Part shown: positions 1-29,493 of the stretch, piece by piece
Layout: every line of letters begins with the position of its first letter
Position numbering within the stretch: position 1 is the first letter of the stretch
NCBI RefSeq assembly: GCF_048128805.1
Contig: NC_135998.1
Location: 26,866,896 to 26,930,895 of the forward strand
Direction: 5' to 3'
Source: Centroberyx gerrardi
Taxonomy: Eukaryota > Chordata > Actinopteri > Beryciformes > Berycidae
DNA length: 64,000 nucleotides
Made by a program: the position numbers and the translations under genes
Notes under the pieces: model-generated
What the model was told of the DNA's origin: nothing
The model's input: the letters and a program-made list of their open reading frames with translations, nothing else
Database searches by the model: none

Positions 1-696
1 GAATCCTATCCGCTCATAAATGGGTGTCTTTCATGCTGATCTAAAACCACAATTATGAGCTTAAGAGCCAAAATAACAGGGCTTGATTTGGGGCCGGTTA
101 TAATCTGCTGTCAGATATTTCTTTCAATGAAACGAAATAACTCTGTGATCTCGGCTAATCTCTGTCCTTTTTTGCATCATATGCCCAAATATTTATGTAA
201 CGCAAAACAATATCGCGTTTTTGTTCGTTAATTCTTTGAGGCTTCTTTCAACCTCTCCTTTTACTGTGCGGTTGTTCCTTGTCTTTCACTGCCTGTGTCA
301 CTTTATGTGCCAAGGTTTTTTTTTTTTTTTATTCCTTAGGGCGGGGGAATCACTATCATCACAAAATCATTATATCATCAAAAAAAAACAACAACAACAA
401 ATAAAACTGATGATGGGGTGTTGAGTCCTTCAATCCTTCATTTCTTTGTCTAAGAAGTTCGGAGATAGAAAAAATAGGAATAAGGCCTCAAACCCATTCC
501 ATTTCCCAGGCAATAATTAAACTTAATCTTCCCTTGCCTTGACATCCTGCACCTTTAATCTCAATGAGGAAATCTAAGCTTGGAGAAAACCGTTCCTTCT
601 TATCCCAGAAAGCACTGAATATACTGTCATTGTACATCGCTGCCGCTTATGTCAGATGTTAGAAGAAGCACTATCAGTTTTTGAAACCAAATGGAA

Positions 697-730
697 AGCT
701 GTAGCCGTTTTTTGACCAACGGCTACAGCT
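697..730. repeat. Perfect 11-bp inverted repeat (hairpin) in intron
   Basis: The arms AGCTGTAGCCG (697-707) and CGGCTACAGCT (720-730) are perfect reverse complements separated by a 12-base loop. Pairing does not extend beyond the arms, so the structure is too short for a microRNA precursor. It may be a palindromic end of a small transposable element. Confidence 0.75.
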
Positions 731-1980
731 GTATGTACACACAGTTCTTCAAAACCTCCAATTTATAACTATGTGTATAACTACTTCATAACATGCCATG
801 GCAGGAAAAATACCCTGCTGAGTTCCCATGTCAAAGCTTGCATCTTCTCCAGCCAGCCTACTATTTCCCATGGAAGTACCTCGTCTGCTCCCATTCCCCC
901 TCCTCCCCACAGCCGCCTCCACTGCCTGCCAGGCTCCGGTCTCCCCATCCTCCATCCCACCTGTAAACCTCTCCACTGCGGCTCCCCTTCTTTCCCCCCC
1001 CAACAGCAGCCCTCGCTGCCGGTCCGACCCCAACTTCACCTCCACCTCCATCCCGAATATAAATCCCCTTAGCTTCTTGCCTTCTTCACCTCCCCCTCCT
1101 TTTCGGCTCGCAGCTTCCAACCTGTTTTTTGCCATCTCTGCAAGTTAGCTTTCTCTCATCCGCAGCACCACGGGCTCATCCTTTAATCCCTCCACTTATA
1201 AGTCTCCCCACTGATCCATCATCCATAGCAGCGGCAGCTAGTACGGCAGCCCAAACTTTCCCCCCTCTTCTTCGTCAGCCTCAGTACGCCGGCTATCCAT
1301 TTAGCTTCTCAGTCCCGAGGGTTTTACCAAGTAGCTCCTATCGCTTATCCTCGAGCTCCTCATCCCTCCCACTCCCCTCCAGGATTAGGTCCCCAGCACA
1401 GTTGCATCAGTGGTCTTCTCTGGCCGTGAACTGTCTCATGTCCTCTCCTTTCTCTGCTTCTATCATTCCGGACAGTTTTGTGGGAAAATCCTATCAGGTG
1501 AGGATTCTTCTGCTTTTCTCACTACCTTCATCCAAGCACAGCCGTAGATCCAAACGCCCCAGTTGTACTCTGGCTTTTTTCCAAATTCACCCCAACTTTT
1601 CTGAGATATACTTAAATCACCTGTTCCGTTCAACCTCACCACTGCGATGAGCAATATGAAAAAAATTCTCTACTGTTTCACTTGATCATCTCGTTAGTGG
1701 GGGGTTCTCTGGGATGCCCGGGATAGTTATCTCCTCAACAAGACTTCCTCATGGTATCTTAGACACCATTATACTTCCATTTATCCCCTTAACCACTCAC
1801 AAATCTCTCCATTGGAACATTTGTGCAGCTTCGGTGAACGATCAAGGTCTGTCATTTCAAAAGACATTACTACTTTATCATCAAGCCTCCTCTGACGATC
1901 CGTTGACAGTTGTCCAGCACAGCTTTGAGGGCTGACATCTACAACCTTTCAGCAACATAACATCTTCATACAATGTATTT

Positions 1981-2204
1981 AAACATCTGTACCGCCCTAA
2001 AAAACCCAGCCCTGAGATACATGGCTGTCCCTTATGAAGTGTCAGCACAAGCAGACATCTCCATGTAGCACACAGCCCAAATTATTGCACGTCACTACCA
2101 TGCGCTAAGGCCGACAACGCCAGTCTATCTACAAGCTAAACATCTGTACCATCCTGACAAGATCTAGTACTGACCTACGTGGCTGTCCCCTTGAGAGATG
2201 TCAG
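1981..2204 (+). repeat. Diverged direct repeat, about 65-bp units
   Basis: The segment at 1981-2045 (AAACATCTGTACC then GGCTGTCCC and GTCAG) recurs at about 2138-2204 with scattered substitutions and small indels. The spacing is about 157 bases. This suggests an old local duplication or internal repeats of a transposable element. Confidence 0.55.
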
Positions 2205-2271
2205 AATAACTTGACATCTCTGAACAGACAAAATGTTCAAACGTCACTGGCATTTGCCTCTTTGGCTAACC

Positions 2272-2788
2272 GCAAGCATTGCCTTTAACTTATACCCATC
2301 ATACGTTCTTCTCACTTTGACACCAATTTGAAAATGCAGCGTCCCAACCAGCATATTGGAGGTCATCATTCAAAGAGGAGTGATTCTCATATTCTACTGA
2401 TCTACTTTACCCACAGCGAAGTGCAGCTCTATGCATAGGTCTCCAAGCTTATTTTCCCCCTCCGGCAGGTAAATGGGTCACACTCAAATTACCACTAGCC
2501 ACTCAAATTACCACTAGCCACTCAAATTACAACCACCCAATCATCGTTGTCCCCGTTTGGTTTAGTTCAGTCCCGTGTTGCATCCCACCGGATTCCTAAT
2601 CTCCTCCTTAAATTATATCTCAATCTACCCATTCCCCTCCCAAAGTCAAATCCAGTCCAGCGTGGGTGTTTCAGCACAACCTTGATCCACGACCAAGGAC
2701 TGACTCCACTCCGCTGATGTTGCACAAGCATTCCCTTTCAATCATACCCACCACATATTCTTCTCATTTTCATTCCAGTCTGAATATG
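2272..2788 (+). repeat. Second diverged direct repeat pair, about 65-bp units
   Basis: The unit at 2272-2336 (GCAAGCATTGCCTTTAA, later TTCTTCTCA) matches 2724-2788 (ACAAGCATTCCCTTTCAA, TTCTTCTCA) with moderate divergence, in the same orientation. Confidence 0.5.
2481..2530 (+). repeat. 19-bp tandem repeat, 2.6 copies
   Basis: The unit CACTCAAATTACCACTAGC occurs at 2481-2499 and 2500-2518, with a third partial copy at 2519-2530. The full copies are identical, implying recent slippage or duplication. Confidence 0.85.
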
Positions 2789-2921
2789 TATGGGATCTTG
2801 AACTAGTGAGCTAGAATCTAATGAGCTGATCCAGGTGAAAGACATTGTGGGGGATCACTTTGGGCCAATGAGAAGTGAACAGGTGAGCGGGAGAGCAGCG
2901 TGACAGATGCTGGTTTCTTAC

Positions 2922-21196
<18,275 letters not shown>

Positions 21197-22059
21197 AATT
21201 CAGAGAAAGATCTGACATGGGGTGGGGCAGAGGGTGCTACAAACAGGCTAAAAGCACACGATCAGTCCGATGCCACACCATAACAAGTCCATGGTTTGTC
21301 TCCTTCGCTGTGAAATGTTCTCACTCTGCTTGATAGCTCATCCAGGTCTCAGATTTCTCCTGGAAGCGAACACTTCCACATCTCACTGGTGCTCGCCTCT
21401 GAATTCATGTCAGCGACTCATAGGCAACACTGTAATCCATCAGCCCAAGTCACTTCAGGTGTAACTCCAACGAAGAAGATCTATATTGGAAACTTGTCTC
21501 GGCCAATCCATCTGCATTCCTGCGAAGGAATCGTTCAGAGGTTAAACTACTTTGCATTTCCTAGAGTTTTCACCTGATCGTGTTGCGGTCCGTTCTGAAT
21601 GAATGAAAACAAGAAACCACAACTTACCCACAAACCTAACACATAGCTCAACACATTATTGTAATGCATAGTTCGAGTTTACAGCTTCATCAAGTTTGAC
21701 ATGATTCGGGGCGCTCATTGAACACAGCATTTGGCTTGAACACGTTATGTCATTTAATGACACTTAAACAAGGAGCTACAGCTAAATTCCGACGAAAAGA
21801 ACCGTTATTTTAGTTACATTTGTTAAGTGTGAGAGCCTTATTTATGAAATATTGAGCTATTGGGGTGGACATATTACCTACTAATGGACTTAAAATACCG
21901 TGTACCCAACTGTACACGTATAATAACCATAACAGTGATGCATAAACCATAGCTGCGCCACTCACATTGTGCTGACTAGTCAAAGATGATATAAAAGAAA
22001 AGCAGATTACAGTCTACTCACTGACACACTTCACAGCAGCATGTGCAGACTACTACAAA

Positions 22060-22620
22060 CAGAAGCGTCAGAGGATCCGAGTTGTAAGGGTGATGCATGA
22101 TGTCCAGTGAATACGAAAGTCACGATTTAGGCAAGGCACTCCAAACACGGACGAAAGACCTGCACAGAGTCCGCCGGGTCGGAATAAGGATGTTGCAACT
22201 TGTGTCTTTCACGAGCATCTTGCTGCACGAACCCAGACAGCGGCGCTACCTACTTGGCCACTCTGACCCAGACAGTTGGCACCCGGCCCGTATGCATTAC
22301 ACCGGTACCTCCAATACAACCGCGACTCCTCGGGACGGGTCCGCGAATCACAATAAACCGCGTGACATCACTTCGAAGCGTTAGGTTTGTGTCGCAAAAT
22401 GTGTGAAATACGCTCTGTCGTCAAGCAGATAATTGGCGAGTTTGTGTGAGCGAGCCGACAGGCGGACCGTGCTGGCAGATGTGGACCTGTAACGGTGCAA
22501 CACTTCAGCGAGCGCTTTGACACTCCGATACAACCCGTATAAACTTCTACATCTAACTGTCTCGTAAGGTCCGGCTTTTTTTTTTTTTAACGCATCGTCT
22601 CTTCTTAAATCCCCCCCACC
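22060..22620 (-). promoter_or_regulatory. CpG-rich region, probable adamts6 promoter or 5' UTR
   Basis: This stretch is visibly richer in CpG than its surroundings and ends in a T-run and C-run (22573-22630). It lies about 1 kb upstream of the adamts6 start codon. On the minus strand, plausible splice donors follow it (GTGAGTAG near 22015, GTAAGTT ending an exon at 21628). A pyrimidine-rich acceptor lies just upstream of the first coding exon (about 21212). The exact transcription start and the non-coding exon cannot be fixed from sequence alone. Confidence 0.4.
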
Positions 22621-23057
22621 CCCCACCCCCCTAAAAAAAGTCTCAGTATCTTCACTGTCTGAAAGCGCAGTCCCGAGAATATGAAGAGTAGCCTACAACT
22701 GGCTATGCTCGTTTGTAAACAGTCGGCTCCGTGATAGGATTTAAATGGTCAGTCTAATCTGCTCCATCAAAACCGCCGGAAAGATCGTCCCGTTCTCAAC
22801 AGACTTGAGTGTTAAAGATAGTTACCATGCTCATCCTCATTGTCAGCTCCAGTCCAACTGTGCAGGAAAACCCCAAGACAAAAGGCTTCTGCTGCTCTGA
22901 AGTTCCGCACACAAACCTCTGCTCTCCTCTTTTCATCTCCTTTTGGGTTTTGCCATCCTCAGACTTTGCTGTAACTGCAATGTGATTCTCCCCTCCAGAC
23001 CAAAACACAGGAACAGTAGGCTACCTCGGACCAAGACACTGTCTTTACTTACAAAAA

Positions 23058-23345
23058 TAGTTATTCAGCTTTCAAAGTGTCGGGCTTGCTCCAGAAGAAG
23101 GGTCTATTTGCAGCCTATCTGTCGTCTTTATAATCTAGACTTGGTGTGGTGGCTCAGAGGGCTTAAAAAGTTAGTTGAGGTTGCAGAGGGTATTCTGCGA
23201 AATGCCACAAACTACTTTGAAAAGTGCATGCAACAGCAGCAAAGTTGGGTTGGAGTTGCTCCCTTCACTACATTGCAGAGACCGGCTATGTCCCAGTCCC
23301 GGACAGCTTCAAATTGGCAGCTTTTTCAGGGTGGAGGTGACGTCA
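23058..23345 (-). promoter_or_regulatory. CRE and TATA-like elements, possible alternative upstream promoter
   Basis: A perfect palindromic cAMP-response element TGACGTCA occupies 23338-23345. Reading the minus strand, a TATA-like TTATAAAG lies at 23126-23133, followed about 70 bases later by a strong donor (GTAAGTAAAG) at 23057. That is the layout of a short non-coding first exon pointing toward adamts6. It could equally be chance in intergenic DNA. Confidence 0.25.
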
Positions 23346-25262
23346 GTGCAGATGTGCCTCTTCCATCAGCTGTGCGCATGTCTATCAGTGCTGGGCTGCA
23401 ATACGAGTTACATAAACTTTATTTCTTTACAAAAAAAGAAAATACCCCCCAGTGTATTATTTCACAATGTCTCCATTACATCGATAACAATAAATAATAT
23501 TTTCACTAGAAGTCGGCCTTGCTATTGTCAGTGAGGTAGTGGTGAATAAAAAGGTGGGTGAACTCTGACCTCAAACAACCACCAACAGCAACACAAAGCA
23601 ATTACACTTTCAGAAAAATATCAGTTTATGGGGGTTTTTTTCCTTAAAAGACGCTGACCCTGATTTTACTGACATCACCCTGATACTAATAAAAAATAAT
23701 AAAATGATGTATACACTATGAATTTACCTAATGAAAAATTATTTCAACCAAAAAATGTGGGGAAACTATTCTGCAAATAAAAGTGTGGGTAAACGTTTAA
23801 AGTTTAAGTGAGTTTACCCTCCACTACATCGCCTGGCTATAGTAAAAATCAATAAATCGCACACCCTAGGTACAGAATAGCTACAGGTTAGTACACACTG
23901 CTCAAAATATACCTATTACAGCTGAAGTAATCAGGTTTTAGGGCTTGTTGTTCAGATCAATGGATCTGGTCCGTCTGGTGAAAAGTTCATGTATTTTTAG
24001 GGGTCTGCGGTGGATTGTGGACTAATGGCAGCCGAGTGTATTTTTGTATAATTTTGTCCATGTCTATCTTTAGGCTGTAGGAAATTGAAAATCATGCCTA
24101 CTGCAGAGTTCCAGTTACAGCTGCTCATTATGTAGCAGCCTGTATCATTACAGCCAGGTCGTCACGGCCTCCTGCAGGCCGCGGAGGTGTCACCTAGTTT
24201 GTGGGTAGGTGCGACATCGTGTGTCTCAAACGAGCATCGCACGGATTTCAAATTTTTCAATATTGATAATAACCAGTATTCTCACATGCTATTAAACATG
24301 CTCGCTGAACACAAGCCTATATTTCACCAAATGACATCTCACCGTCTAACTTTTAGACCCATGTAGCCGATTCTTTTAAAGCTGATGTTAATTCATTCAA
24401 GCAAACCGCAACTTTCTCTGTTGCTCAGAATCAAAGCAGCAGGCGTGTCAGGCACACAACCTTTATGAGATGTTTATTACTCAGATATTATGCGCAATAT
24501 TGATAGACTCTGAATACAAAAGCTTACCACCTGTGTGTTGTTCAGCTGGAGTAAACGCCAAATTGGATTTTAATCACTAAAACACTAAACAGAGAATTAA
24601 AAGAGGTCAAATGAGCAAATTAGCACATTTCATCTTATCAGTCTTTATTACTGCGGATCTTTATGAAATATAAAAGAAGGTTAAAGGGGTATTTTTTTAT
24701 ATATATAATTTTGTATCCTCAGTAGCTTTTGCTGAACCTTCTTTTTCCAAAGTGTCCAAATAAAAAATATTTAAGTCATGTGAGAGACAAACTAAGAGAT
24801 CTTTTTGTGCCCTTATTTCTTCAGAGAGCACAATAACCAATGTGAGCTGACCTTTGAAATGGCTCTGTTAACTTTACAGGTGGGTACATAAATAAAATCT
24901 TTATTGTGTGGCATTGGCAAAAGGACAACGTTGTAACTCTGAGAGATTGAATACATTAATATTTCAGATGACAAATGCCATAAATGTACATTTTTACTTA
25001 AGACTTATTGGAACTCACTGTATAGCTCAATCTGCATCCATGTAACCCAAAACCTTTTAAAGTGTATAGGAACTGTGGTGTTTCTAATGAAGGAAATGAT
25101 AGAGGTAGGCTATGCAGTAAAGGTTTATTGCCTTAATGTGGGCCATAATGTGGAGTTACTCTAGGTGTGTTTAGTCACTTGTTTGCTGTCTATGCACAAT
25201 AAAATAGTCCCGCGGTGATAAAGTCTGTTCCCACGTCAGTCATCTGCTTTGAGAGGTTCTAA

Positions 25263-25358
25263 TATAAAGACTCACACTGCCTCCAGTCTCACACTGTCCT
25301 CACTCAAGGAGCGTCCAGCCAGTTTCCAAGCACCGTCCTTCAACTCTCCCACCATCTG
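25263..25358 (+). promoter_or_regulatory. plac8: plac8 TATA box and non-coding first exon
   Basis: A TATAAAG box at 25263-25269 is followed about 90 bases later by a consensus donor (CATCTG|GTAAGAC) at 25358/25359. A good acceptor (TCCTGCAG) at 25576 joins this leader to the exon carrying the start codon. Transcription probably starts near 25293. The arrangement (TATA, short untranslated exon, intron, ATG exon) is inferred, not observed in RNA. Confidence 0.6.
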
Positions 25359-25599
25359 GTAAGACTTACCTCCTTACCTCCTGCTTGACTGGAAACCCCA
25401 AACAGATAACTTTTGTTCCTTTTCCACATTGTTTGATGTTCGAGAGAGGCCTAATTTACAGTTATCTCTGTTATGAAAGACAATGATTTTCAGTGTTCAG
25501 TGTTGGCAAGGCAAGAGGATATAGTGATAGGAAGCAGCATTAATGACCAGTGAGAAAAGCCCTTTTCATCCTGCAGAGAAGCCCCTTTTCATCCGGACC

Positions 25600-27487
25600 A
25601 TGGCTGTGACCAACCAACCAGGCTCATACGCTCCCTCTGACTTCCAGACCGGCCTGTGTGACTTCTGCAGTGACTGTGGAACTTGTAAGCCTTCTCTCCT
25701 TATGGGGAGACCTTTTTTTTTTTTTTTTTCTTTTGTAGATTCAAAAGTAATTGCTGTTATGAATACAGCAATTATACAAACATGCAGTTGTTAAGCATGA
25801 ATCACAGTGGTGGAAACTCAAATCCTTTACTTAAGTAAAAGTAGCAATAGCATAATGGAAAAACACTCCATTAAAAGTAAAACTCCTGCATTCAGCATTG
25901 TACTTAAGTAAAAGTATACAAGTATTAGCAGCAAAATGTACTGAAGTATCCAAAGTAAAAGTACTCATTCTGAAGAGTGTTAAATTATTGATGCATTAAC
26001 CTGTAAGAAGTATTTTAATGTAGGTCTAACTGCTCCATATACTGCTGGGGAGTTTAAACTCTAACAGTGAATCATATTGTATGAGCTTACTGTATGTTCT
26101 GCATGTAAAACCTTATTCTGCAAAGCAACTAGTGACTCCAGCCGTCAGATAAATGTAGAGGAGGACAAAGTACAATATTTCCCTCTGAAATGTAGTGGAG
26201 GAAAAGTAGAAAGTCTCACAAAATGGAAATACTCAAGTAAAGGGCCACTACCTCTAGATTGTACTTAAGTACAGTACTTGAGTAAATGTACTTTCCCCCT
26301 CTGATGAATTCTATATATTCTGTGTTGTTATATGTTTTTCTGTCCCAGGCTGCTATGGTCTGTTCTGCTTCCCCTGTCTGGGCTGCTCCATCGCCAGTGA
26401 CATGGATGAGTGCTGCCTGTGTGGTATAACCATGGCCATCCGCAGCGTCTACCGGACCAGATACAACATCAATGTAGGTTTTCACTGGATATCTACAACT
26501 GACTGTAGGATTTACTACATATGACCATTTGACATTGTAATAGCAAAAGGTTAATGGTATTGAAAAGCAATACTCAACAGGTGCACACTAACTTCAGTTG
26601 TGGTTATTCTCATGCCACTGCAGCACATACACAGTTAGTATATAAAGCTAACGGGTGGCAGACAGTATGACGCCCCATACTGTGAAACTGACAAACAGGC
26701 AGAAAACAAATGAGCAAATAGAAATTTAAATCACAAACAACGTATGAACAAACGATGCAGCTTGGCCATTCCAATTGAAATATACTGTATATTAAAACAC
26801 ACACAACTTTTATCCTGAGGAATGTACCGATTTACCAGTGCTCACATTGATTGATGCTCACTCAATTGTGCATATATACATTTCTATATGTACAAATATG
26901 ACTACACAAGTTTGGAGACACGCATTTTTCTTTATTTTTTACTATTTTTCACATTTTAGAATAATAGTAAAGACATCAAAACTATGAAATAACACAAATG
27001 GAATTATGCAGTGACCAAAAAAGTGTCAAACAAATCAAAACTATCTTATATATTAGATTCTTTAAAGTAGCCGCCCTTTGCCTTGATGGAAAGGCAAAGG
27101 CTTTGGAAAGAAATTCATTTTAGACATTTGTCTAAAAAAACAAATTTCAAGCATTTAAGCAGAAGCCTTTAGATCAAAATGGCTTTAAGAGAATGAAAAA
27201 CAGCACTTTCAATCAGGTGTGTCCCAACTTTTGACTGGTAGTGTATATTCATATGACTCAATCAAATCAGTGCAAGCCACCCAGCAGAAATGATGCTGTC
27301 GGCTTCCGATATAAAACAAAGAAACAAGCGTCATGTTGGAACTGCTCCTTCCTGGAATAACTGTTTTTTTTATTGTTCCCAGGGATCCTTGTGTGGTGAC
27401 TACATGGCAACCATATGTTGTGGAATCTGTTCCACCTGCCAACTGAAGAGAGATATCGATCGCAGGAAGGAACAAGGCATTTTCTGA
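25600..27487 (+). CDS. plac8: PLAC8-family cysteine-rich protein (placenta-specific 8/onzin-like)
   Basis: Three coding exons, 25600-25684, 26349-26473 and 27383-27487, join in phase to a 104-residue protein ending ...KEQGIF. After a short variable N-terminus comes TGLCDFCSDCGTC, then the cysteine-dense PLAC8 core (FCFPCLGC, DECCLCG, RSVYRTRYNI, GDYMATICC, CQLKRDIDRR). The order and spacing match human PLAC8 (about 115 aa). Such proteins are small cysteine-rich proteins reported in immune and epithelial cells and linked to autophagy and differentiation; the biochemical activity is unclear. The start ATG is preceded by GGACC and is the only sensible one. It is tail to tail with the cops4 block, with the Kazal gene between. 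Fish have several PLAC8-like genes (including cornifelin-like ones), so the exact paralogue is less certain than the family. Confidence 0.93.
25805..26303. mobile_element. Non-autonomous hAT-like element in plac8 intron 1
   Basis: The left end CAGTGGTGGAAACTCAAATC and the right end, reverse-complemented CAGAGGGGGAAAGTACATTT, are similar inverted termini. Between them are many ACTTAAGTAAAAGTA-type motifs, and near the right end ACTCAAGTAAAGG. Flanks ATGAATCA (25797-25804) and ATGAATTC (26304-26311) resemble an 8-bp target duplication with two changes, as expected for hAT insertion. There is no coding capacity. This repeat type is common in fish. Confidence 0.7.
26880..27246. mobile_element. 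Tc1/mariner-derived remnant in plac8 intron 2
   Basis: The right end, reverse-complemented, reads CACTACCAGTCAAAAGTTGG, a typical fish Tc1 terminus. The left part contains AAGTTTGGAGACACGC, and the interior has TTCTTTAAAGTAGCCGCCC and TTTGCCTTGATG, the region upstream of a Tc1 transposase frame. Most of the transposase is deleted, so it is a dead copy. Confidence 0.7.
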
Positions 27488-27750
27488 TTTGGGTGAGGGT
27501 TGGCGTCTCTGAACACACAGGCTCACACCCACGATCCTCAAATATCTTTCATGTTTACAGTGCTGTAAAACCAACCTGATGACTTTCCCCTCATGAAAAG
27601 TGAAAAGTGAACAAACAAAGGTTAGGTCCTGTGGTGTAACACATACATATCAGTTAATCTAATTTGACGTTTTTGGATGCCAAGCAACATGATGTCATAA
27701 CTTTATTATTTCATTTTTTTTATATATTAATTAATGTTTTATCTCTCCTA

Positions 27751-27886
27751 GATGCTGCCATGACACCCGAGAAGTCCAGATTTCTTCCAGATTTCTTTCT
27801 GATAAAGACATCAAATTATTTATGAAAGGATTTCTAATGTATCATTTACAAGATGAATAAATGTATTCATTTACAAGATGAATAAA
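27751..27886 (+). terminator. plac8: plac8 3' UTR end with poly(A) signals, possible 3' UTR intron
   Basis: AATAAA hexamers lie at 27856-27861 and 27881-27886 within a 25-base near-duplicated stretch. Shortly after the stop codon there is a donor-like GGTGAGG (about 27493), and an acceptor-like TCTCTCCTAG ends at 27750. The 3' UTR may therefore be spliced, but a continuous exon is equally possible. Confidence 0.5.
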
Positions 27887-28087
27887 TGATGTTTAATGCA
27901 AGTCGACTATCCTTGTGTGATCTTTCCTGTCAACTCCTGCCCTCTGACTTCAGAGGAAATGTGATTCATCTGTTCCAGTCAGGCAGTTAAACATTAAGTC
28001 GGTCGGGACAAACCTGGAGGGTGGAGAACAATGTCTCATATACTGTAATGATTTACTATGAATAACCACATTTTATCTGTGTTTTTA

Positions 28088-28655
28088 TCTTTATTAATAA
28101 TAATAACAATTGATTACATTTATATAGCGCTTTTCAAGGCACTCAAAGCGCTTCACATATGGGGGGGGGGGGTAACTCAACTCATCCACCACCTGTAGCA
28201 CCCACCTGGGTGATGCACGGCAGCCAGTTTTGCGCCAGAACGCTCACCACACATCAGCTATCTCAGTGGAGAGTAGAGGACTGAAAGAGCCAATTAGGTA
28301 ACGAGGGATGATTAGGTGGCCATGATGGAAGGAAGGCCTGTTTTTTTGGGGGGAATTTTGCCAGGGCACCAGGGTTACACCCCTACTCTTGCGATAAGTG
28401 CCGATGGGATCTTTATTGACCACAGAGTCAGGACCTCGGTTTAACGTCTCATCCGAAGGACGGTGCTCACTCACAGGACAGAGTCCCTGTCTCTGCCCTG
28501 GGGCATTGGGGATATTATTCATGAGACCAGAGGGAAGAGCACCTCCTACTGGTCCTCCAACACCACTTCCAGCACCAGGTGGTCTTCCATCCAAGGACCA
28601 ACCACAGCCAGACCTGCTTAGCTTCCCAGACAAGCTAGCGATGTGATGCAGGAGC
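28088..28655 (-). mobile_element. 5S-rRNA-related SINE (SINE3-like), decayed
   Basis: Read on the minus strand, the head contains GGAAGCTAAGCAGGTCTGG and TTGGATGGAAGACC, which are the internal promoter A-box/C-box region of 5S rRNA. The body contains TAGGGGTGTAACCCTGG-type sequence and ends in an AT-rich TTATTATTA tail at 28090-28110 on the plus strand. SINEs built from 5S rRNA are known in fish. Numerous changes make it an old insertion. It is not a functional 5S gene. Confidence 0.65.
28160..28172 (+). repeat. G homopolymer within the SINE
   Basis: A run of about 13 G bases within the SINE; likely hard to sequence accurately. Confidence 0.8.
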
Positions 28656-29262
28656 TATGGTGCTGGCAAAAGTAGCCACATAATAGAATGGATGTTAAGA
28701 CAATAGATACGGATTAAAATTGGGAAATATTATCACTGGACACCATTTGAAGCTCATTAATGATAATAATAGTCAGACCTATTTGAGTATACTGTGCAAT
28801 GGATGATGTATAGATTATTGAGCAGTAGGACTTGCAGATGGAGAGTGTCTTCTATAACTGTCCTTTCCATCATTAACGTAATTTCAAATCTAAATACAGG
28901 TCTACTTTTTATGTTTACAAACAACACATAAACAAAACAGTTATAGCTTCAAATATGGGGGCTGCCTAATATTTGGGGCCAGAAAAAGTTATTCAATCCA
29001 ACGGACCCTGATGAAAACCTGATCTGGTTGATACACGTTGGTCATGTTTTTAATATTGTACCACTTTAATAAAGGCATTTAAATTACTTTTTTACTACCA
29101 GGTGGAGTGCCTTGTGTTTTTTCCTCCTCGATTGGAGATCTAAGTTTTTACACTTTTGGATAGTGATATTTTACCAGCTTTGAAATCCAATGTTTACATG
29201 GTTTTGGTCCATACACACAGAGAGAGAACAAGAGTGCTTGCTTGTGTGAGAGTGAGCAAGAT

Positions 29263-29401
<139 letters not shown>

Positions 29402-29493
29402 AAATGTTGGAATTGCGATCGATAGAGGACTTTGACATGGAATGAAGAAATGTCCATTGGCAGAAAGGGTCCTTTCAGTTCGCCAGATATACA

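Larger units (their letters stand above)
1..2921. other. adamts6 intron (left edge), repeat-rich, no exon seen
   Basis: The adamts6 exon expected to begin with the next disintegrin-domain codons is not present here, so this is intron sequence continuing past the window edge. It holds an 11-bp-stem hairpin (697-730), a pyrimidine-rich stretch with unsupported ORFs on both strands (about 830-1650), two pairs of diverged direct repeats (1981/2138 and 2272/2724) and a short 19-bp tandem (2481-2530). It looks like decayed repetitive DNA of unidentified family. Confidence 0.6.
21197..25258. other. adamts6-plac8 intergenic region
   Basis: The two genes are head to head. Apart from the CpG-rich block and the CRE/TATA-like elements listed separately, I see no gene. 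The 184-codon and 119-codon open frames near 22943-23534 lack recognisable motifs. 23.6-25.2 kb is AT-rich and featureless to me. Confidence 0.55.

Noticed and set aside
749-1650. Overlapping open frames on both strands rich in Pro, Ser and Gly
   Set aside because: Composition follows a pyrimidine-rich stretch. No domain, splice context or homologue is recognisable.
28560-28640. Functional 5S rRNA gene
   Set aside because: Only the internal promoter region is similar, with many changes, and it is embedded in a longer SINE body.
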